Source: Ichthyophis bannanicus (lineage: Eukaryota > Chordata > Amphibia > Gymnophiona > Ichthyophiidae). Taken from it: DNA of 64,000 nt. A model generated the notes under the pieces. The model was given only the letters and a program-made list of their open reading frames with translations. It was not told where the DNA came from and did not search any database. The position numbers and the translations under genes are program-made. Positions 56,597 through 64,000 of this stretch are shown in pieces. Where the stretch lies: contig CM066039.1 of assembly GCA_033557465.1 (NCBI GenBank), positions 44,359,788-44,423,787 on the forward strand, written 5' to 3'. Within the stretch, counting starts at the first letter, position 1, and each line of letters begins with the position of its first letter.

Positions 56597-57784
56597 CTAT
56601 CTCAAAAAGTTCTCTAGGTTTGTTATAAGCTTTCTGGATAGTGTTTGTGTGGTATTCTTTTTTGTTTTGTTGATGAGAGCATTATAACTCTTTTGCTGAA
56701 TTAAATATAAATCCTGAGAGGTGGTAGATTTGGATCGTCTCCATTGGCGTTCTAACTTCCTTAATTCTCTCTTAGCATCGCGTATGTTATTTGAATACCA
56801 TGGTGCGTGATGTTTCCTTTTGATCTTTTTTGAGTCTGTTATAGCCTTGGCTGCAGTGCTGATGGTGTCATACCAATTGTTTACTTGTTTGTTCAAATCA
56901 AGTTCAGCTGAGTTAAGGTGAGGTATTGTGTCTAGTAAGAATTGATCTCTATTGAAGGCTTTGAACCTTCTAGGGGTGAACGTAGTAGCTTTTATTTTAT
57001 CGAGCTTGTCAAACGTGCTTTTGAATTCTATTTTAATTCTATGGTGATCTGACCATGGAACTGGGGTAATTATGGGTGATGAGAAGTTGCCATTATTTAT
57101 GATGTGGTTGGGGGCAAAGATGAGATCTGGCATGGATCCGTATTTGTGGGTGGGAGCGTTTATTAATTGGGTATATTGTAAGGAGTCCATAGCTTGCAAG
57201 AAGGTTTCCTTATCTATATTGGAAGAGGAGTTGAGGTTGAAGTCTCCTAGTAAAATTAGAGGTTTATGGTGAGAGTTGACTGCACAGACGGTTTCTAAAA
57301 TGGAGGTTAGCTCTTCAGCTGGGGCATGAGGTGCTCTATATAGTAGGCTGATGGCTAGGTGTTTGTTACCCACTGTGATAGTGCTGGATTCGTCAGAGGA
57401 ATTAGAGGCTATATTTTTTAGATGTAAAGATTTTTTTGCGATGATCAAAACTCCGCCTCCTCTTCTCTGAGAGCGAGGGTTGTTAAAGGCAGAATATGAA
57501 GGTGGGACCAGTTGGTTGAGGAGGACGCTGTCAGTGGGAGTTAGCCAGGATTCAGTGATACATAGGATATCTGGCTGTTGGTCACTGATATGGTCTCTGA
57601 TTGTGTGAATCTTGTTTCTTACTGACCTTGTGTTCATTAGTTCGATAGAAATTGTACTTGGAGTATAATACCTCTTGTGATGAATCTTTGAATTTGTTTG
57701 CTGGTGTTGATTAAAGTTGTTGTATTTGTATAATGATGTTATATGTGAACTTAGTGAGTTGAGGAATATATGGTATATTGGCAT
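56597..57784 (-). pseudogene. L2-A APE-type endonuclease
   Basis: Blocks ILCITESWLTPTDSV, RRGGGVLIIAKKSLHL, PLILLGDFNLNSS and PVPWSDHHRIKIEF are the APE endonuclease signatures (Glu of ITES, Asp/Asn of GDFN, Asp-His-His). It nicks target DNA for target-primed reverse transcription. The frame is lost in an A run near 56,660; a one-base change there would be enough to separate it from the reverse transcriptase frame. Confidence 0.88.
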
Positions 57785-57924
57785 GAGAGTAGGTAACCAA
57801 ATATAAAGGGGTTGTAAAAAAGGATCTCTACCTTGAAGAATGCCAGAGATCCATGGGGGGAGGTGGAGCCCTTTTCAAGGACACACAACTCTGGGGTCTC
57901 TCCCTGGCATCTGCAGCTAGGGAG

Positions 57925-58290
57925 TCCCCATATGTGAAGACTCATTCCTGCTTGTTCCTGGAGATAGCACAGTTACTTATCTGTAACAGGTGATCTCTGG
58001 GAACAGCAGGAATAAGTCTTCACAACCCACCCACCTCCCCTAGGAGTTGTATCTCTCTATCTATCTTTCCTTCCCTCTCTCTCTCTCTTTGTCTCAGCTT
58101 TAAAACTCGAACTGGAGAGAGGTGGTTGGGAAAGGCGGGAAGGCAGCACGCAGGCGCTGTGGGATGCTCCCAAAAGCTTTCTTATTGGACGCTGGGGAGC
58201 GTTCCCGCGCAGGCTCCATCGGTACAGACGATACCCATATGTGAAGACTTATTCCTGCTGTTCCCAGAGATCACCTGTTACAGGTAAGTA
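57925..58290 (+). repeat. DIRS-A complementary region and right inverted repeat
   Basis: The right inverted repeat 58,109-58,275 mirrors 42,293-42,460. Before it, 57,925-58,020 holds GTCCCCATATGTGAAGAC and ACTTATCTGTAACAGGTGAT, which recur in opposite orientation at 58,262-58,290. A CTCT microsatellite lies at 58,070-58,090. Layout equals that of DIRS-B. Confidence 0.82.
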
Positions 58291-58622
58291 ACTGTGCTTT
58301 CTCTGAGATATACTGGTTTAATATTTGCAGTGTTGCCTTTTGGTAGGTAGGGTTTGGTGCTTTGTGAGTCCTGGTAGTATGATACGGTGGGTTAACTATG
58401 GGTTCTAAATGGGCAGTGTTTGTAGTACTTCCTAAAGTACCTGGCGGTTGGCACGGGAGTATAGTAATGTAGAAATCTGGTAGTCTTTCTTTATCCGGAC
58501 ACGCATTAAGAGGCATGTTTGTTAAAAGTTAGCGCATGTTAACATTATACAAATATTTATGCAAATGAGGCTCCACAATGAGTCTCCACACATGGCCCCA
58601 CACCCCCCTTGGGCCGCCCCTG
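58291..58622. mobile_element. hAT-like element, right part
   Basis: Non-coding sequence between DIRS-A and resumed CR1-C. It ends GGGCCGCCCCTG at 58,622, an imperfect inverted match to CAGGGCCAGCCC at 40,935. Attribution to the same element as 40,935-42,292 rests on the CR1-C continuity across the two ends. Confidence 0.55.
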
Positions 58623-58720
58623 GCTGCTGCTCCTCCTTTTCTGCCTTTTCTGTCTCGCCTAAATAAATTATTGCCAGCTATGGCTATATCCCATTCATGT
58701 CAGTCAGTCATTAAATTATA
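58623..58720 (-). pseudogene. CR1-C endonuclease, upstream remnant
   Basis: TCCTCCTTTTCTGCC, then ATTGCCAGCTATGGCTATAT and CATTCAT match CR1-A at 37,490-37,570 (CCACCTCCTTTTCC, ATAGCCAGCTATGGCTATAT). CR1-C breaks off at 40,934 at exactly the preceding position of that alignment. This fixes the far border of the large nested insertion. Confidence 0.72.
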
Positions 58721-58884
58721 TAAATTACAAAAAAAAAATTTGCTCTGTCTACTAGGCAGATTACAAATAAAACTTATACACAAAATCCATAAAGCAAACA
58801 TAATCGGTACAAAACATACATAAAAGCACAACTACTATCGCTCTGCTGGTGCCAATATATAAATTGACTGTCCATTCATCATAA
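58721..58884. other. Short AT-rich stretch
   Basis: An A run near 58,730 followed by LINE-tail-like sequence (GGCAGATTACAAATAAAAC). Possibly the 3' end of another LINE; not classified. Confidence 0.35.
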
Positions 58885-59047
58885 AGTGATACTACTACTA
58901 CTAGTACTATTACTGATCATTTGCATAGTGCTACAAGGCGTATGCAGCACTATTCAGACATATGTAAAAGACAGTCCCTGCTCATCAGAGCTTACAATCT
59001 AGTCATGACAGACAACACAACACCTGAGGACAAGGATTCATCTAGGG
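58885..59047 (-). mobile_element. L2-C LINE 3' end (split by hAT)
   Basis: On the minus strand: AGATTGTAAGCTCTGATGAG, CAGGGACTGTCTTTTACA, then GCATACGCCTTGTAGCACTA and a TAGTAGTAG tail at 58,890-58,912. This is a common L2-type LINE 3' end. Its coding part continues at 62,200 on the other side of the hAT insertion. Confidence 0.75.
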
Positions 59048-62000
59048 CAGGCATGTCCAACTTTGAACAGGTCGTGATCTACTTTTTCCAGCCAAAAGTG
59101 CCGGTGATCTACCACCATGAAAATTAAGTTTCAAATTAGTTTCAAATTAAATTTTAACCCAATAAAGTTGGAGGATTCCCCTCCCCCATTTTTAATGAAC
59201 CTTCTGTCATTTACTTGGATGTGATCAACTGTTAAGCAAATTAAGCAAAAACAAAACAGAGAGACGAAGATCCAGTAAGAACTGCGATGGGAAATGGAAA
59301 GTACATTGTTTCTTAAAGTTTTATTAAGTAATACATTTCTTTAACTTTTATTGAGTAATTTGTGTTAAATTTAGGTCAAGTATTGATCCAGGCTGATCTT
59401 GCACAATCTTTAATATTTTGCTCTTGCTCATTAGTGAGACGTCTGAGCCTGCATTTCATCCACCAGCTTTTTGAAGTTGGGTGAATATTGCGTGAGGGCC
59501 AGTCTCAGGGAATCCTGGAGAGGTTCATCTGTCATGTTGGAACGTTTTGTACTCTTTTTCATATGGGAAAACACAGATTCACACAAATAAGTTGAACCGG
59601 AACAGGAGTGTACAGCTTCACTGCATCTTCTCAAGTTGGGAAATTTATCTCTGGGCACTAGCTTCCAAAACGATTCTTGCTCAGCACGGGTCTTGAGAAA
59701 AATGTCATTTTTAAGGGTTAATATTTTGTTTTCAAGAGATGGCTTGTTCAATGAGTAATTTTTACTGATAGCAGCTGCAGTTTCTTTAATGTCCACATCT
59801 ACTTTGAATGGGTGACAAAGTACTCCACAACTGTTCCAATTTTTTGGAAGTCACAGAATCTATTTTCGAATTCGTGGATGACAGATTTCTGTCACATACT
59901 TCTCGTTCTGAAAACAAAATTTGGATATTAGGAGAATGATCAAAAGTGGTGTTTGCAAGATCAGTCATCATTAGCTCAAATTTGCTCTTGTATGATGAAA
60001 CTGTACTCATCTCGCCAATGCATTTGTTTTTACCTTGTAGGTCAAGGGTCATATTACTTAGTTCACCTGTAAAGTCAGCGAGAAATGCCAGATCACATAA
60101 CCACGCCTCATCTTCCAACTCTTCTTGGTCATCTCCCCTCTTCTTCAAAAAACTTCTTATTTCATTCAGCAAATCACAAAATATTTGCAGAAATTTGTGC
60201 CTACTTAGCCACCTTTACATCTGTGTGCAAAATGATTTCCGCTGCCCCTTCATCAAGAGTAAGATTGAAAAGCCATCTTTGACGTGATCTTCCATGAACT
60301 GAATTTACAATTTTGAAAGTGATGTCCATGATAGTTCTTGTATTGAGTCTCTTGCTTGCCAAAACTTGCTGGTGAACGATGTAGTGGTAAGAAAGGAAAT
60401 CTGGGAAGTCGTCATGCTGTCTACAGAGGGCTATGAAACCGTTAACCTCACCTGTCATTGCTCTTGCTCCATTAGTAGTGATGGAAACAAGTCTATGCAA
60501 TGGAAGATTACACTTTGTCAGAAAAGAATGGAAAGAACTGAATATTTCCTGACTGGTAGTTCTCCCTTTTAAAGAAATCATTCCAAGTAGTTCTTCTTTA
60601 ACACTGAATTCTTCAAAAACCATCCGGATGAAGACTAGTAACTGGGCTATGTCTCTTATGTCTGTAGATTCATCCAGTTGGAGTGAGAAAGCAAAACAAT
60701 TTGAAACATCCTCCAACAATTGTTCAGTTGTCTCTCCACACATCTTTTCTATTCGCCGCACCATGGTGTTTCTTGACAATTATACATCTTGAATAGCAGC
60801 TATGATCTCTTTCTTATTTTTAAATCCTTCAAAAAGATTGGCAGCTGCTTCAAGAAAACAATCTTTTACAAATTCCCCTTCAGTGAAAAGTTTGAATTTC
60901 TTTGCGATCAGGTTGCTGACCTTGAAGGATGCTATGGTTGCATTGACCGAATGTGACCTTGGCTTCTCCATCAACTGTTGCTGAGTAGCCAATTTCGATT
61001 TAAGTTCTTTGAGCTTCAGTTTATGAATTTCACTTTTGAGTGGAAAATCAACATTAAACTTATTGCTATGCAGAGCCTTATAATGACATTCCAGATTACC
61101 CTTTTTGGGAAAGGATACTGGGGCATTACAAATTAAACAACAACACTTGTCTTTCACCATGATGAAGAAGTAGTCCATTTCCCATTCATCACGAACACTC
61201 ATCTTCGTTATACAGGGGTGACTGGATGTAAGAAGGCCAAATCTGCTAAGTTAGTATAAACACTGGCTGAATCTGGTCCAAAACTGTCCCAAAGTATTAA
61301 AGATCAATAGGAACTGAAGACCTCTGGATGATGTGCAATACAAGGACTGGAGATGCCAAAACCACACATAAGTTCTAAAAGTAAAAATAAGAATTCATCA
61401 TACTGGCACCAATAATCAAATACCACCAAACAATCATCAAAAAAACTCAAACACCTGTCCAGAAAACCAGATAAAATCAAATACCGCCAAACAAGTTCAA
61501 ATACCACCACACGCGATTTAATAAATTCTGCACACAGTGTAGAATCAACGCAAAGGCTAAGCAAAATAAAATAAAATTGCAGAGGCAAGCAAAAGTCACA
61601 GTGGTTTTAACCAATTCGAAGGCAAGGCATAGGCAAGTTAGAAGAAAATTGGAAAAGCCCGCCAAAATCACCAAATTCTTGACACTTTGTTGTGTCTGCC
61701 CGAAAACATTTAATGAAAGCGAACTATAAAGCGACCAATGACCAGCACACGACACAACTAATACGGTAAGTGTATTCAGGTAAAGCCTGGGCGAATGGAT
61801 ATCGCCCAGAACATAACACACTTCTAAGGGGTGTTGGGGCGGGGGCAGGAATGGGTGATTCTGAGAGGCAGGAGACCAGGTATGACGCCGGGCCTGTGGC
61901 GTCTTGTCGCAAAGCACGGGCGGCGGCCCCCTGGGATACCCACAAACTATTGGCACGAAAACAACAAACGCCCCCAATACACCCGCAGGCAAGATTCCCG

Positions 62001-62191
62001 CAGGCAGGGAAAAAAGACAGGCAAAGGATTAGTAGCGGCGGCAAGCCCTCGGCAGACGACCTGCCGGCACGAGCTCTCTCCTATCGACGGGGCGAGCTGC
62101 TGGAGAGATGGAACCAAGTGGGGCTGGCGATCTACCTCTGACCCCTCCACGATCTACAGGTAGATCGCTATCTACCTGTGGGACATGCCTG
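59048..62191 (-). mobile_element. Autonomous-type hAT transposon with exact 8-bp target duplication
   Basis: The ends CAGGCATGTCC (59,048) and GGACATGCCTG (62,191) are perfect 11-bp inverted repeats, with further GATCTAC words inside both. ATCTAGGG flanks it on both sides (59,040-59,047 and 62,192-62,199). Length is 3,144 bp. The transposase lies on the minus strand at 61,202-59,431; the 1-kb side beyond its start is non-coding and CpG-rich near 61,800-62,100, presumably the promoter. It sits inside L2-C and is therefore younger. Confidence 0.94.
59431..61202 (-). pseudogene. hAT transposase (Charlie/ZBED-like), degraded
   Basis: The N-terminus has a BED-like zinc finger (CLICNAPVSFPKKGN, then ECHYKALHS). 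The frame is broken by an in-frame TAA at about 60,780, a one-base insertion near 60,190 (after LHTDV) and a slip near 59,810. RNase H-like blocks: FSLQLDESTDIRDIAQLL carries the first Asp; the second block reads SITTNGARAMTGEVNG, with Asn where the family has Asp. The C-terminal dimerisation block has FPNLRRCSEAVHSCSGS and STYLCESVFSHMKKSTKRS, the classic hAT end. Total about 590 residues, usual for this group. Inactive in this copy. Confidence 0.9.
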
Positions 62192-62199
62192 ATCTAGGG

Positions 62200-62625
62200 G
62201 AATAGTAAGGAAATACATAGGAGACTAAGCGGATCAGGATCCAAAAACAGCCTTGAAGAGGTATGTTTTCAGCCTGGATTTGAAAAGGGCAAGAGATGAA
62301 GCCTGATGTACAGACTCAGATAGTTGGTATCAAAGTCTGGAGTTGGCAGTAGCAGAGAAGGGCACAGATATAAGCGATCTGCCAGAAGAGTAGAGTTCCT
62401 TAGGAGGGGTGTAGGGAGAGATAAGAGAGGAAAGGTAGTGAGGAGCGTCAGAATGAGTGCACTTATAGGTCAGTAGGAGAAGTTTTAACTGGATACAGAA
62501 ATGGCTAGGGAGCCAATGAAGCGACTTGAGAAGAGGGGTTATATGAACATTTTGAGGCTGGCAGAAGATCAGCCGTGCAACTGAGTTTTGAACAGATTGA
62601 AGGGGAGAGAGATGATTAGAATCAT
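62200..62625 (-). pseudogene. L2-C reverse transcriptase C-terminus
   Basis: Reading leftward: SVQNSVARLIFCQPQN, ITPLLKSLHWLPSHFCIQL, LLTYKCTHSDAPHYLSSL and LALFKSRLKTYLFKAVF, then a stop near 62,246 and 3' untranslated sequence to the hAT border. A TGA interrupts it within SRL-YQLSES (probably once Trp). It is truncated at the 5' side near 62,625. The LHWLP and YLSSL blocks are standard for L2-type enzymes. Confidence 0.82.
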
Positions 62626-62631
62626 GAATTC

Positions 62632-62995
62632 ATAGAAACATGACGACAGAAAAAGACCACATGGCCTACCTATTCTGTCCTTCCATATCAGCCACTACAA
62701 CAGTCCCCTTTTTTCCCTTAGAGATCCTCTTTGTTTGTCCCATGCTTCTTTGAATTCAGTTACTGTCCTCATCTCTACCACCTGCACTAGGAGACTATTC
62801 CACAGATCCACCACTCTTTCCGTAAAGAAAAATTTCCACATATCACTCCTAAATCTATCCCCTTTCACCCTCATCCCATGTCCCCTCATAGCAGAGCTTG
62901 CTTTCATTTAAAAGAGGCTCTCCTCCTGTGCATTTACGCCACAGATGTATTTAAACGTCTCAATCATACACCTCTATCCCGCCTTTCCTCTAAGG
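62632..62995 (-). pseudogene. CR1-E: reverse transcriptase C-terminus and 3' end
   Basis: The minus strand shows LEERRDRG near 62,985, then after a slip GHGMRVKGDRFRSDMWKF, FFTERVVDLWNSLLVQVVE and RTVTEFKEAWDKQR (62,907-62,695). A 3' untranslated stretch to about 62,632 has GACGACAGAAAAAGACC. It is cut at its 5' side by the hAT-like end at 62,996. Confidence 0.82.
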
Positions 62996-63161
62996 CAGTG
63001 GTTCTCAACCTGTGGGTCGCGGCCCCCACCGGGGTCGCCACAGGATTTAGCAGGGGTCGCCTTACTCCGCCGTTTAAAAAAAAAAAAAAAGGCGCACAAG
63101 TTGCTGCCGCTGCCGAGTCCACATCTCGGCAGCGGCAAACTCACCGCCTCCCTTCTAATGC
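62996..63161 (+). mobile_element. hAT-like end (SPIN/Charlie-type terminal sequence)
   Basis: CAGTGGTTCTCAACCTGTGG, then GTCGCGGCCCCCACCGGGGTCGCC, closely resembles the terminal inverted repeats of SPIN/Charlie-type hAT elements. It begins abruptly inside CR1-E. A following A run and GC-rich sequence lead into the palindrome. No matching right end with the expected CTCTAAGG duplication was found before the window ends. Confidence 0.62.
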
Positions 63162-63393
63162 AGCCGCGGCTCCCTGCCTCTTAGGGAACTGCGGCTGTGC
63201 CTGCAAAACCGTTGCAGAGCCATCCAGTCTCTCGACGGGCTCCGTGCAGCATTGTCCCGCCTCCAAAGGAAGTTGTTTACCACTTCCTTTGGAGGCGGGA
63301 CAATGCTGCACGGAGCCCATTGAGAGACAGGAAGGCTCTGCAACGGTTTTACAGGCATAGCCGTGGTTCCCTAAGAGACAGGGAGCCGCGGCT
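63162..63393. repeat. Long near-perfect palindrome, arms 112 bp, spacer 8 bp
   Basis: Arms 63,162-63,273 and 63,282-63,393 pair around TGTTTACC with few mismatches. They run from AGCCGCGGCTCCCTG on the left to CAGGGAGCCGCGGCT on the right. Frames on both strands give near-identical peptides because of the symmetry (GLQRF-type and CNGFAG-type repeats), which are not genes. With so short a spacer it can extrude as a cruciform and is prone to replication slippage. Confidence 0.92.
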
Positions 63394-63439
63394 ATAGAAG
63401 AACAGCAGGGCAGTAGCAAGCAGACAGGGAGAGGGGAGG

Positions 63440-63895
63440 AGGGGGCAGGGAACCTGCAACGGGGCTGACATGAGGGAGGGAGGGAGGGATGGAGGGGTCT
63501 GACATGGACAGGGGGGCTGACATGGAGGGAGGGAGGGAGGGGGGCTGACATTAATGGAGGGAGGGAGGGAGGCGGGCTGACATGGAGGGAGGGGGGCTGA
63601 CATGGAGGGAGGGGGAGCTGACATGGATGGAGGGAAGGAGGGAGGGCAGGGCTGACATGGAGAGAGGGAGGGGGCTGACATGGACAAAGGGAAGAGACAG
63701 TGGGACATACTGGACAGACGGGGATAAATGCTGGACAGGGGAGAGACAGTGCGGGTTAGGATTATAATGGGCAGATGGGGGGCTAGGACTGGTAATAGGT
63801 TGATTAGGGAAGGCTAGGACTGGGACTGGACTGATCAAGGGGGGGTTGGGACTGGTAAGGTGCTTATAGGGGGTAGGACTGGTAATGGACTGGTA
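63440..63895 (+). repeat. G-rich minisatellites
   Basis: First part (to about 63,700): some eight copies of GCTGACATGGAGGGAGGG. Second part (about 63,755-63,895): copies of GGGCTAGGACTGGTAATGG, related to the minisatellite at 41,325-41,640. Proline-rich antisense frames here are artefacts of the repeats. Confidence 0.82.
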
Positions 63896-64000
63896 AGACT
63901 AATAAAAGAAAATATTTTTTCACTCAACGTGTAATCAGACTCTGGAATTTGTTACCGGAGGATGTAGTAAAGGCTGTTAGTGTAGCTGGGTTTAAAAAAG
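63896..64000 (+). pseudogene. CR1-F: reverse transcriptase C-terminus, cut by window end
   Basis: Plus-strand reading gives KYFFTQRVIRLWNLLPEDVV, then KAVSVAGFKK, the conserved last block of CR1-type LINEs (compare FFTERVVDAWNALL in CR1-A). Opposite in orientation to the other CR1 copies. It starts abruptly at the minisatellite and continues past the window. Confidence 0.75.

Larger units (their letters stand above)
54668..57790 (-). mobile_element. L2-A: nearly full coding L2-type LINE
   Basis: A minus-strand LINE inserted in DIRS-A just after the recombinase Tyr motif. Its 3' end is a TTTATTTA tail (AAATAAAT on its own strand) at 54,668-54,692, preceded by ACCGCTTTGATTGAAGG-type sequence. 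It carries an endonuclease and a reverse transcriptase separated by one frameshift and no ORF1 that I can see. It is the best-preserved LINE in the window, hence among the youngest insertions. Confidence 0.9.
42293..58290 (+). mobile_element. DIRS-A: DIRS-type tyrosine-recombinase retrotransposon, hosting four insertions
   Basis: Order on the plus strand is inverted terminal repeat, gag-like region, RT/RNase H/methylase-like region, tyrosine recombinase, complementary region and inverted repeat. The span of 16 kb shrinks to under 6 kb when the nested hAT (46,450-47,583), L2-tail element (47,708-48,018), DIRS-B (48,630-54,388) and L2-A (54,668-57,790) are removed. There is no long terminal repeat in direct order and no integrase, as expected for DIRS. 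Coding regions carry several frameshifts and a changed RT active site, so the copy is dead. Confidence 0.9.

Noticed and set aside
42293..58290. Endogenous retrovirus
   Set aside because: RT and RNase H are present but there is no protease, integrase, envelope or direct LTR; inverted repeats and a tyrosine recombinase identify DIRS elements.
63141..63838. Proline- and serine-rich minus-strand frames, and near-identical peptides on both strands
   Set aside because: Produced by the palindrome and the GACATGGAGGGAGGG minisatellite; no independent coding signal.

Overview
The window reads as eukaryotic, specifically vertebrate, genomic DNA. It has spliced genes with GT/AG introns, depleted CpG outside two promoter-like islands, and a dense load of transposable elements: CR1 and L2 LINEs, DIRS tyrosine-recombinase retrotransposons, hAT and PIF/Harbinger DNA transposons, and tRNA-derived SINEs. 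Abundant DIRS next to CR1, L2, hAT and Harbinger suggests a non-mammalian, non-avian tetrapod with a large genome. An amphibian, perhaps a caecilian, is my best guess; this is inference and no species marker was seen. I recognise no ordinary host gene.

Region 1 (1 to about 28,500) is free of recognisable LINE, DIRS and large hAT elements. It is TG/CA-rich and holds a three-gene PIF/Harbinger-type locus. Gene 1 (+, 4,946-10,577, three exons) encodes a Myb/SANT-like DNA-binding protein. Gene 2 (-, 18,245-12,316, three exons) encodes a second, different Myb/SANT-like protein. The third gene (+, 19,260-21,976, at least two exons) encodes a HARBI1-type DDE transposase with a complete D-D-E set. 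Gene 2 and the transposase diverge from a CpG-rich promoter of about 1 kb carrying palindromic NRF1-type sites; gene 1 has its own promoter with the same site type. Intron phases agree at every junction except one purine-tract slip. Gene 1 intron 1 carries a 93-bp minisatellite whose units can form hairpins. A SINE has landed in a gene 2 coding exon, so this copy is probably no longer fully active. In known vertebrate Harbinger elements one Myb-like protein assists the transposase. Two Myb-like genes with one transposase, spread over at least 17 kb with introns, suggests an unusually large element, whose ends I could not locate.

Region 2 (28.5-40.9 kb) is a LINE graveyard: an inverted-repeat element, a tRNA-like tandem array, an L2 fragment, an L1-like endonuclease fragment, and four CR1 copies on the minus strand. 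One CR1 retains its ORF1 esterase domain plus endonuclease and reverse transcriptase, broken by small frameshifts.

Region 3 (40.9-58.7 kb) is a nested insertion. CR1-C is split by a hAT-like element carrying a 100-bp-arm palindrome. That element is split by DIRS-A, and DIRS-A is split by a 1.1-kb hAT with an 8-bp target duplication, a short L2-tail element, a second DIRS (DIRS-B) and an almost intact L2. Both DIRS copies show gag, RT/RNase H/methylase-like and tyrosine recombinase regions and inverted terminal repeats.

Region 4 (58.7-64 kb) holds an L2-type LINE split by a 3.1-kb autonomous-type hAT with an exact 8-bp target duplication, a CR1 3' fragment, a hAT-like end with a 112-bp-arm palindrome, minisatellites, and a CR1 end on the plus strand cut by the window edge.
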